Positions 46,257 through 56,345 of a stretch of DNA of 64,000 nt are shown piece by piece. The stretch is taken from assembly GCF_963678635.1 (NCBI RefSeq), contig NC_087065.1, positions 22,959,254-23,023,253 of the forward strand. Reading direction: 5' to 3'. The notes under the pieces are model-generated. The model was not told the DNA's origin. It did no database searches and saw only the letters and a program-made list of their open reading frames with translations. This stretch comes from Symsagittifera roscoffensis. Lineage: Eukaryota; Xenacoelomorpha; Acoela; Convolutidae. Each line of letters starts with the position of its first letter. The stretch's first letter is position 1. Made by a program: the position numbers and the translations under genes.

Positions 46257-46500
46257 GCGTCCGTGGCTGAGTGGTTAGTGCGTGAGACTCATAATCTCTA
46301 GGTTGCATAGGTCGTATTTTTAGGTCGTATTTTAAATACGAGGCTTATTTCTATTTTTTTTATTGCATTTTATAGAGCTGATTTTTGTCGTGTTCTCGCT
46401 ACTGTTTGCGAAGCTCAGCTTTGCCTCTGTGTTAAGTTTTGCTGCTGAAATGATTCCTGAGATTTTTTAAGCCTCATTGGTGTCGGCTTGGTTTGTTGCG
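46257..46500 (+). repeat. tRNA-derived SINE, copy C
   Basis: The head CCGTGGCTGAGTGGTTAG, then GACTCATAATCTC (a CTCATAA anticodon-loop-like string as in Met-type tRNAs), is followed by a T-rich body and the palindrome with one change (46408-46424), then CTCTGTGT and a GTCGGCTTGG block (about 46482). The same order as copy A at 11.77 kb supports a single family. Confidence 0.75.
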
Positions 46501-47104
46501 GCTAATTAGTGGAATATGATTTTTTTTTTTTTCTGACTTTCGAAGAAAATGACTAAATATTTTTGCTCGGGGTGGTTTTTTTATCCAGACAAGTTTCGGC
46601 CTTTCAACGAAATTTTTTTTCAATCGTCAATGTTTTGTTGTAATCAATTGATATTTCAATTGTGTAATCTTTTTTTTTGAAGTAAAAGGAGTTTAAAGTT
46701 GCCAATTCGCCAATTTTGTGATAATTAACATGCGATATTTTTGTGCTTTCAATTCCAAATTGAATTGAAGCATGCTATTTGTTCTATTAAATATAGGTTT
46801 TTTTAAAGTATCAGGGCCAAACTAACAAAATTTGAAATTTCAAGCGCGTTTTTCTGAAATTGAGCTCAGACATGACTACGCAACCTTTTTTCCTATTTCT
46901 GTGTCTAATCTGAGCTCGATTTCAAAAAACGCATTTGAAATTTCAAGTTTTGTTAGTTTTGCCCGGATGAGTTAAATAAGCTTTGTATTTAATAGAACAG
47001 ATATCATGCTTCATTTCAAGTTTCCAGAATTATCATGGTGCAATTTATTTTGCTAGGTTCGCAACCAAACTTATTCGCCAAATTTCGCTTTATCTAAGTA
47101 AGAA
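46501..47104. repeat. Spacer with an inverted repeat
   Basis: About 46785-46880 and 46900-46990 form an imperfect inverted repeat (TTCTATTAAATA versus TATTTAATAGAA; TTGAAATTTCAAGCGCGTTT versus its complement). It could fold into a long hairpin or mark a foldback element. Confidence 0.5.
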
Positions 47105-47470
47105 CCCTTGCGATAAGCAACAGTTTTGCGATCGGGTACTAAATTTTCCCCGATAATAAGTTTGTTCACAGAATGGTTAGAATTAGTCAGAATTAGAAAC
47201 GGTAAACGTAGGTTCGGTTCATTCGAAATTAGAATTTTTTGCGTCTCAGGCACGCTTGATCTGGAGGTAACGAATACGCCTGGGACGGCAAAGGTCCTAG
47301 GTTCGAATAATAAATTGTCAGCTTATTATTTTTCTGCTTATGTTTTGTCGGCTTAGTTGCCACATCGTACAATAGTTTTTTTTTTGCTGTACGCAATTTG
47401 CAATTTACAATGTAGTTGCTTTTATTGTTGTGATTTACCTCGGCTGTTTGTAATTTCTTTCGTTTTTTTT
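47105..47470 (+). repeat. SINE-like element with GCGATAAGCAA block and tRNA-like head, copy D
   Basis: TTGCGATAAGCAACAG and CGATCGGGTA lie at 47108-47140. A tRNA-like head follows at 47251-47305 (CTTGATCTGGAGGTAACG, B box TAGGTTCGAATAA). Then come TTGTCGGCTTAGTTGCCACA (about 47346) and a GCTGTACGCAATTT block shared with copy A. Confidence 0.7.
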
Positions 47471-48923
47471 GCTTACAACTTTTTTTTGCCCAAATAGTTT
47501 CGGCTTGTATCTTGTCGGGTTAGTGACCGAATATTGACCTAATATTGAGTCCTTCCACGTGAAATGTAGTTTTTATGCTGACATCTGGATCACACAATTT
47601 GCTGAAATTATAGTAAAATTTTTTCATGAAAACAAATTGTTTTCGACTTTTTTTCCTTTTTTTTTAGCTTGATTGATTTCGGCCTATTTTATACTGGCTT
47701 AATGGCCTCATGTTGCGAGCGGAAAAATGTCTGTGGCCGTTTTGGTTTTTTGTAATTGACCCAAGAATTACGCTGAAACTACCAAACTACATGATGAAAA
47801 GTTTATATCGAAAGAAGTCGAAAGCCAAACAAAGTTTTAGAAGGATAAAAATCTTCAAAATATTCGTAAAACGCTCGAAATTTGAGTGTTTTAAAAATGA
47901 CCTTTGTTTAAATGTCAAGCAACAAAATTTTCTCTTATAGAGTTTTTTGGAGATTTAACGCTTCTAGAACTTCGTTAGGCTGAGTAAGAGGTTTTTTTTA
48001 TCGAAGTCTTATCACTTAACTTGGTAGTTTCCATGTACCTTTGAGTAATTAAATAAACGTTTTTGGGGTTAAATTTGGTTGCAAATTTTGCACAATAAAT
48101 TGAACCATGATAATTCTGGTGAGATTATTAGCAGCTTTTTGTCTAATCTTAACCCAATTTGAGAAAAACTCCTAAATTTTTTTTGTCCTATAACTCCTAT
48201 AATTTTTTTGTCCGTTTTATTTAAATCAAAACTGTAATTTTCTAAAATATTACTTTGCACTTCACACAACGTGTGATGGTACTGTTTTATGAAAAAAACT
48301 CAGAAATCAATTTTTGTTAAGCGAACACTGAGTATGAGGTTTTTCTCTTTTTCAACATAGAGCTTAAAAAGCAGTCGGAACCTTGAATTTTGTTATTCAT
48401 TATAAATGAATCTAAAACGTTTTTCGAAGGACAAAGTTTCGCCGTTTGGAGCGAGCAAAGCGTGGATGAATGGAGTGCCATTTTAAGGTTATATTTTAAA
48501 CAATTTGATTTTGTTTTATCGACTGTAACTAGGTACTTCAGAAAGCTAAGTTGCACGATCATGCACTCGACAAAACAGTAACAAAATATCGAAATAAAAA
48601 TAACTGTGGTCAAAACATTTGACTACTTGAACAAGCAACCTGTTATTTTAATTTGTTTTTTTTTGCGTTTTGCAATACTGAATGTAAAAACTTATCTGCA
48701 ATGTGTTTTTTTTTTTAAATATATAATCGCAAGCATTGTATTACTAGAGGTTAAACAACTTGGCGCCATTTGCAGCAAATTCTAGGAACTAGGAAGTTTA
48801 CATCAAAATTTAATTCAGATGATTTAACGGTTTCCAATGAAATTATGGTATAGAAAACTAAATCAAACATTATGAAAATGGCAGACATAAACTCATAATA
48901 ATAATAATAATTTTGTTTGTGTA
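47471..48923. other. AT-rich spacer
   Basis: A weak ACTGGCTTAATGGCC block lies near 47690. The rest is T-rich or AT-rich low-complexity sequence ending in the 3' region of the next - strand gene. No gene seen. Confidence 0.4.
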
Positions 48924-50126
48924 TTAAACTTCGCTTTGGATAAATGCTCCTCTTGAAGCCATAACTGGTGATGAATTAGCTGAAAATGACATTCTTTTCA
49001 CACTCTCTCTTTGTTTCTTCGGACTGGGCTGGACGTCGTTCATTCCTGTTGAATTGAGAGCAAATTGATCCAGACTTTTATGGGTTATAGCTCGTCCATT
49101 ATGTATTCGGGCATTTCCGTTATTAAGTTGAATTGAGAATAGTTGACCGTTATGCTGTACCAACTGCGGTTCATGATTTGAAGCCACTAAAAACTGCTGC
49201 TGTGGCATTTCGGTCACGTAATAAGTTGGTTGAGTGTTTCGGTTTTGCTCGACCATATGTTTGTTCACGTGAACTACTTTTTGTTTTTGATCTACTTCTG
49301 AATTGAGTTGGTTTATTTTGTAGGTGAGCCATAGCAAAATAAGAGCCATAGGTTGGGTGAGAAAAAGTAAAGTGTCACACAGGGCATGGCAGAACCCAAG
49401 AGAGGCTGGCAGTTTTCGCCCTACTTTCCACAGAAAGAAACCCAATGCGTTCATTGACGCGGACGGGAACACACAAATAACCGAACCAAGTCCCCACCTT
49501 CTCAGATACTTTTTGATCAGTTCATGCTCGTATGTCGCATGTTTGACAGTTGTGTGCTGTCTGCAGCAGAATAAACTGCCGCTTATTTTGTAAATTTGCA
49601 ATAATGAGAGAAGCGATGAAAACATTTGCGGCACTGAGCCTGAAATCATGAGAAGTGGCGTCGCGACGCTCGTGTGAAGTCCTGGGTGGGGAGCATGAAC
49701 CGGTTGCTGAAACTTATGATAATCCATTCCCGGCATGGGGGAAATAACCATGACAAAAAATACAACCAGCGACGTACAAACTATCCCGTAAAGATAACTA
49801 CACGAGAAATGAAGATCTTCGTTGGGACGAAGTTGTTTCAGCCCTTTGGATAAGATGGCGGGCAGGAGTAGGTTATAAGTAATTGGTACGGCTAAGCAAA
49901 CTAAACTAGCCATGTTGCCCGGACCTTGAAAGTTTTTGACGATCTTGATGACAAAAAGAGTACAACCTGATAGAGATAGAATTGTAATGGAGCCGATTAG
50001 GATCAAAACTTCATGATTGAATAATTTGCTGACTTTGCGAAGTGCGATTAGGCTGAGAAGGTTCATCGCGATTGAAAAACAGTCTAAGCTGCCGTAAAAA
50101 ACTTCAGTTTTTGAGTTATACGCCAT
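48924..50126 (-). CDS. Seven-transmembrane protein, orphan GPCR-like
   Basis: Intronless gene of 400 codons on the - strand. Seven hydrophobic segments are visible at about residues 10-30, 38-62, 71-94, 107-130, 151-180, 211-234 and 242-270. A 130-residue hydrophilic C-terminal tail follows, rich in Gln, Asn and Ser with a basic KKQRESVKR stretch, likely cytoplasmic. The N-terminus is very short and has no signal peptide. The count of segments and long tail suggest a receptor, but I see neither a DRY box nor NPxxY, so assignment to a GPCR class is not possible. Its ATG (50126) is 27 nt after a strong pyrimidine tract plus CAG on the - strand (AG ends at 50154). Base composition is clearly coding relative to the flanks. 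Confidence 0.75.
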   Translation of the reverse strand: MAYNSKTEVFYGSLDCFSIAMNLLSLIALRKVSKLFNHEVLILIGSITILSLSGCTLFVIKIVKNFQGPGNMASLVCLAVPITYNLLLPAILSKGLKQLRPNEDLHFSCSYLYGIVCTSLVVFFVMVISPMPGMDYHKFQQPVHAPHPGLHTSVATPLLMISGSVPQMFSSLLSLLQIYKISGSLFCCRQHTTVKHATYEHELIKKYLRRWGLGSVICVFPSASMNALGFFLWKVGRKLPASLGFCHALCDTLLFLTQPMALILLWLTYKINQLNSEVDQKQKVVHVNKHMVEQNRNTQPTYYVTEMPQQQFLVASNHEPQLVQHNGQLFSIQLNNGNARIHNGRAITHKSLDQFALNSTGMNDVQPSPKKQRESVKRMSFSANSSPVMASRGAFIQSEV

Positions 50127-52150
50127 TGCTATTTGCTGCCAATAAAAATACGCCTGTTAAAGGACAAAGAAAAAACTATATGCAAATGAACGCGTAATTT
50201 GATGCTAAATTTTTTTCAACTGTCGTTGAATGTGCAATAAAAGTTAAGACAGGGGATTTGAATGAAATGTGTTTTGTTAGTATAATTTGTTACTCAAAGT
50301 CACAAACATTGGAGCTCAGTTGGCGCCAGTCAAATTATGATCGACTTGGACTTGGATTCTTCCAGTTCGAGGAACGAAAAATGTAATAGTTGGAGGGACT
50401 TCGCGAGACCATTTCTAGTAATAAGGCCTAAAACTATTTTCGGTGTTGTTGGTAAAGTTCCATGTGATTTGTATTTCAAAGCGTGTATCTGCAGAGAATT
50501 AAGCCAGTTTGAGTGATTTAGTTGGTGGCTGGCTGAAGTTCTGAAGCAAACAATAAAACATCTGGAGTCAAAGCAGAAATGAGAGTATAGCCTGGGTAAA
50601 AATATGAAACATATCATATAGTTCGTTTCCTCGAAGATACTTTCAGCGAAAAAAAAATGTTCAACAAAAGAGAATTTTCTTAATGTTGAAGTACAAATGA
50701 TTGATATTCAGTGTTTTTAAGATAGTTGATTTTATGATCTTTCCAACAAATATGCACAAAGATTAGCTATTAAATGACTGAAGTACTTCGATCAATTGAA
50801 AGACCGACGGCAAGCATGCACGTGAATTTTGAATTTATTACCAGAAAAAGTTACCTAAAAATGGGTGTCTTAAGCTGTCTCAAGCTTACCAAAACATTTT
50901 GCGGCCAGTTGGTAAAATTTCAAAAGCCGAGACAAAATATGGCTCAGTTCAGAATTATTTTCATGTGATTAAATAGGTCGCGAAGTTTATTGTCAAATTG
51001 ATATTACTCTCACATATATGAACGCTTTTTAATTCTGAAAAATTACTATAGCTATTTGAGTACTGCCTATAGTGAAGAATGATTCCTAAAATTAATTCAA
51101 AAAATGAACCAAAATAATAAAAATGGTAATCAAAAAGTCAAAAAACAAAATAGGAAATATAATGAATTCAATTATCTATGTATAACTCCTTCTTTGTTGT
51201 TTTCCAATTTGAGTTGAGTTTCCACTGTTGCTATAAATTCTCGATTTTTATTTCATAAAAAAAGGCAATAAGATCTTTCTTGCGCTAAAAGTTGGAAGAA
51301 GTCTAAAAATCTATTGCTAGGTCAAACTTCAAAAAATTCAAAGTTGAAGTGGCTTACACTTGCAGAGAACACAAAATAAATGGCTGAAAGAAGAGAACAT
51401 TTATCATTTTCAGAGAGTGCAGAATAGAAAAAGTCTTCAAACACAAATTGATACAATGAGAATTGTTAATGAAATGCGTGTTCGTTTTTTCTTTCGTTAG
51501 CTTTTTTAATGATACTTGTTGGTTTTTGCTTCCTTATTTTCTTTCTAGGTAAGTTGACATCCATGTTAAGTTGGCGTTATGGCGAATGGTTACTGATGAT
51601 GCCCAGTAATTATTTGATTGCGGGTTCAAATTGCACGTGCACTGCAATTTACAAGGTGACCTCTTGTATGTAACCATAGCTTAGCAAACCTCAATATTTA
51701 ACCTCCCGATTGGGCCTTTTTCCTGCCTCTGCGCTTTTTGTAATACCCCTCGTTACACCATACACCATAAAATAGAAGCATTATTTGTATTTGTGAAATG
51801 GGGGTTTGGAGAGCATAAAGCTCTGGCTGGTTAACTGTGACTGGTTAAATCAAAATAAATCGATCTCTGCCGAAACGCTAGAAAGTTTAGCAGGAGCGGA
51901 TCTAAGATTTTCTCGAAGTGGGTGGATTTTCAAAAACATTTCGAAAACTATCAAATTTTTGTAGGTCGACCAAATTGATTACTAAAAGTGATTTTCCGAG
52001 CTCTTAAAAATCACTATTAGTACTCTATTTTGACCCAAATTTCTGCAAAGTTCTGAAAAACCGGCCAAAAAAGCATTGTTAGGTACATTTTGATAAAGTT
52101 TGACCAAAAAATTGTGTTTTTTGGCGCGTGCTTCCCTAATTGGTGTGTAT
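50127..52150. other. Spacer with a small possible ORF
   Basis: A + strand frame of about 59 codons starts at 50337 (MIDLDLDSSSSRNEK...) in sequence less AT-biased than its flanks; it could be a tiny gene or an exon, with no family match. A tRNA-like head lies at 51573-51645 (ATGGCGAATGGTTACTG, B box GGGTTCAAATT). Otherwise AT-rich. Confidence 0.35.
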
Positions 52151-52830
52151 TCGCGACACAGCTTTCTTTAGAATAATTTTAGTGTCCATCACCCGTACCC
52201 AAGGGATTTTCTGTGCAAGATCTGAATTTCTTTATTTCTTACATTAGTTGATTCTCAGATCTGAAATTTTTTACTTCATATCTGGATAAGAATTTGAAAA
52301 GTTCAGATCTGAAATTTGGATCTAAAATAGAAAATTTCAGATCTGAAGTTAGATCTGATAAACCCTTAGTTAAATTATAATTTATTCAATTCGAGCAAAC
52401 AATTGAGTTTTAATTTTTTTATGTTTCTGCAATTTACAATAACGCTTAGATCAACTAGCGTTAGAAAAAAAATTACGATTAATTTAACGACTAAATTTCT
52501 TGTTCAACTGTGATAAAAAGTTTCCAAAACTGTAAGAAGACCTATCAATTTTTGGTTTTCAGGCGCTACTTATGCGTTTCCAATGCTAATCTCAAGCTTG
52601 GGGAAATATATTTCGGCAGTTTTCCATTGGAGACTTTGCTGAGTACCAGCTAGTAGCTAACATAAGCTATAAAATACAAAATTATCAAAAATAGCAGAAA
52701 TTGTGTCAAAATCATTGATTTTTCTGATCTGAAATTCCCACGAAAAATTAAATTTCTGATCTGAAATTAGATCTGAGATGATTTTTTCAGATCGTAAATA
52801 ACCAAGAAAAATAAAATTGGATATCTCAAA
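52150..52830. repeat. Cluster of TCAGATCTGAAATTT repeats
   Basis: The palindromic core CAGATCTG, often followed by AAATTT, recurs about eight times with variants between about 52217 and 52795, in irregular spacing. Function unknown. Confidence 0.6.
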
Positions 52831-55800
52831 ATAGTATAAAGGGCGGCAGGGGTCATCCCTGATGGGGGGCGTTCGTTCCCCTTTAATCCGCTACTGATAT
52901 TTAAGCAAAACTTTCTGCACCGAGTGGTATTTTTTCGGATCAACCGTACAGTTCCCCCCGCCCCTAATCGATTTAGGGGAGGATGCTGGTTTTTCGTAAA
53001 TCAACTCTGATAGCAAATTAAATTGATCTAATTAGTGAAAAAAAAATACAAAGATAAGAATGAATAATAATTTGGTTAATTAACAGTATAAAATAAATAT
53101 TCCTTTTGAAAAGTTTTCTCAGGCAGTCAAATCTGCGCTTTTGTTTCAAATGAATGTTCGATACGAAATCATTTTTCTAAATTAACACGTGGCTAGAGGG
53201 GAGATTCTACGGTAGGTTCCTTGGGGGGGGGGGGGGGGGAGATTCTACGGTTGATCTATTTTTTCGGATCAAAATCAAAACTTTTCGAGCCTTTAAAGGA
53301 AAGATTAGACCAAAAAAGCACGTTTCTTTCGGCGCGCCTTATTGCTAAAGTGACTTCGATAAATATAGCGGCAAAAGGGGATCCTTTGGAAACCTTAAGC
53401 ATCCAGAATTGAGGACGGAGTGTAGCGGGTGATCTTCATGCATAAAAGCATTTTTCTCAAATATTATAGCTTAAAATTGCAAAATTTATACGTAATTTCG
53501 GATACCTACTCTATGGGATGTTTGCAAGAGGACCGATCTTTTTTCTTTTTGCATACTAATACGAACGGATAAAAATAGCTTTCCAAAGCTTTTAATGAAA
53601 AGTGAAGTGAAAACAATTCCCTCCTGATACCACTTTGTTGAAAGGGCAGCAAGCTGCAAAAGTATCTACATAATACAGGCAGAACTTCCAATAAGCCTAC
53701 TAAATTTGCGCAATATTATAATACACGAGTTACGTTGACTTGGCTAGCGCATAAAAAGTTATGAAAAAAATAATTGAGTTTTTTTTCTACTTCAAGTTTC
53801 CGATAATGATTCTGTTCAGGTTCTACTTAACAATCTCTCCCCTCCTCCTTTCAAGGGTTTAGATTGTTAAGTGGATTAATATAGTAGAGTTTTTAACCAA
53901 CCAGAATGCCACAAAAGCAGACTTCTCAATAGAAAGCTCCAATGCTAATTTACTATTTTTATTTAGAGGGGGTGGAGATTCTTTAGAAGATATCATGCGA
54001 GAGGGATTGTTAAGTAGATCCTGTTTGGTGCCAATGAGCCCTAGTGTAATTGTTTTTCCCTGACAGCAATGTTTCCGTGATTATCAGATCCATATTGATC
54101 CGCCCTTAAGACCGATATAGATCCGCCAGCTTAAGTTACAACGGTTTCCTTTCCCCTAGAAGCGAATCACAAGGAGGCGGACATGGTTTTTGACTAGGTA
54201 AACTGAAATGCAGTCTTGCGTTATAAATAAATTACTAGAAGTTAAAACAGCTGCAAAATTATTGGCTCAGAAAATGACACTGAACCCGAATACTCCAAGG
54301 GCTTTTTAAGAAATGTAATGAGTTGTGGTGCTATATAATGTCTGTTTAGGCTGATAATGTCAATGAGCAATTTTGAAATATCAATGAGAAATCAGGGTTG
54401 GCTTAGTAACAATTTCGAGAATCCCGAATACGTAAAGAACACTATTTGGATGAATTTTGCTATGGCCATTTATAATGCAAACATGCCAATTTTCTATATA
54501 TACGGATAGTTTACACAAGCTCTTATAAGATCCACAAGAGTGCAGAACCATTTGATGACAGAGGTTGGGTAATAAAACAAACCTAAAAGTGATTTTTTAA
54601 GCTCAATAAGCAAATACCTAGTTTTTGAGGAAATTAGTGAAAGGCTTGAAAAAACATATCCGAATCCAAAGTGAAATGATTGGTGGCTTTTAAAAGTTTT
54701 CTTTATAAGTAACCAGATCTATAAGATTCTTCGAAACATCAGAAAACCACAAACTTGAACTAATTGAGGTTTGTTAAAATTACTGCAAGCTCTGGTTATC
54801 CTTTTGAAAATAATATTAGAGTTCAACAAATCTCTTTTTATTTAGGGATTATAACGATTTAGTTGTAATGTTATATCACTCAATCGAGCCCAAATTGAAC
54901 TCAAATCAATTTTTCACTCAAAATTTAATGACAGATCATCGATTGATTGATTCACACTTTGTTTAGATATCTTCAACTTATATATTCCGCAGAAGTACGG
55001 ATATAAAATGCAAAAAGTTCTGAAAGAAGTGCTCTTGGTCCTGTGTTTTATCTGAACTTCAAAAAATATCAAGCTGAGTTGGCTGCCTTTGATAATCTGC
55101 AGATTCTAGAATTCTAAAAATCATCCGTCTGTAACTCGATGTGGTAAGCTACTCAAATTGACAACTCCCAGCAACCTAGCGGCAATAACTTTGCGGGTGG
55201 TTGATCTGATGTAAATTTAAAAACCAATAGAAAACTGATTGACCTGTTTATGTGCACCTGATGTGTGCATGATATCAGCAAAGGCGTCAGACGTGACACT
55301 CAAGGAAATGATTACAGCAAGATACGTTCGACTGAGAGGGCGAAAAATTTCAGATCTGGTTTAGCATCAACACTTTTAAAAATACGTTTTTTTAAGTTAT
55401 GAGCTTGCACTTATCATGGCGTAATATACAATTTAAATGTCTTAGGTTAGGCGGATTAATGGTAGGGTTAATCACGTCGCCACACAAAAAGTCAGAGCAA
55501 TTAACCCCCAAAGCGTCTCGCTTTTGGTACTATTTTACGAACTTTGGGTCAAAAGCTTTCTGTAACTGTCCAAAAATGAGTTTTTGGCTCATTTTCTCAA
55601 AAATCGCCTGGTGCAAAGGAATTTTCCCCAAAAAAGTCGGGTCCTTTGACTTTCAAGGCGCACAGAGGAGCACTCGGGAGTTTAATTTTTTCAGTTTTTT
55701 ATAATTGCCCCCTTGCGAAATGCCAAAAATCACTTCTGACAAAGATATTTTTTCAAATTTTTCTTCCGACCCAAAAGGGGGTCGCAAGAAAATTTTTACT

Positions 55801-56089
55801 CTCTGACTTTGTTAACCTCAAAAAACGGTGACAAGGGTTAAATATGGTATCCTATTAAAACCCTTCTGGTCGCTGTTTGGGCTCCGAAAAAAATGTCTGT
55901 ACCAAGTTTTATCAGTACCAAGAAAACTGCTCTGAATGTTTTCGCTGACAGGTTTACTAACAAAATTTGATTTGAGGCTGGCCTTCACACCTTTTTTCTA
56001 CTCGAATTTTATAATTTATACGAGGAAAGAATGTAGTGGAGACTCATTTACAGGTCTTGGTGACTTTTTTAGGTTTGTTTTCAGGAAAA
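52831..56089. repeat. Spacer with G-rich runs, otherwise AT-rich
   Basis: A run of 17 G (53223-53239) is flanked by direct copies of GGGGAGATTCTACGG. Related G/C-rich strings next to TTGTTAAG occur near 53830-53870 and 53970-54020. The + strand frame 55399-55704 is not convincingly coding. No gene seen. Confidence 0.45.
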
Positions 56090-56345
56090 AGATTTAAGAT
56101 GCTCTAATAGCTACAGATGTACATTCATCCATATTAATGCATTTATAAATGCAATACGGTATGAATGCACTTTTTGAGTTCAATTGAAACTCTTCTTTTA
56201 CAAGGTAGGCTAATTGCACTTTCCAAAAACGAACGTGGAGTTGGCGCGAAAAAACGTGAATGTCTTCTAGATTTCCAGCGGAATAAAAACTTCACCTTTT
56301 ATTCCACTTTTCTCGAGTTGGTTTATTGTAATAAAAAAACGCCCA
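56090..56345 (+). repeat. Long dispersed repeat R3, copy 3
   Basis: It matches the copies at 18955 and 35755, including TTAATGCATTTATAAATGC, TTTGAGTTCAATTG and TTGGCGCGAAAAAACGTGAA. Confidence 0.6.

Noticed and set aside
46257..46330. Functional tRNA gene
   Set aside because: A-box-like and anticodon-loop-like strings are present, but the T arm and acceptor stem do not fold; same body as other SINE copies.
55399..55831. Two overlapping + strand open frames
   Set aside because: Composition matches the surrounding spacer and nothing in the translations is recognisable.
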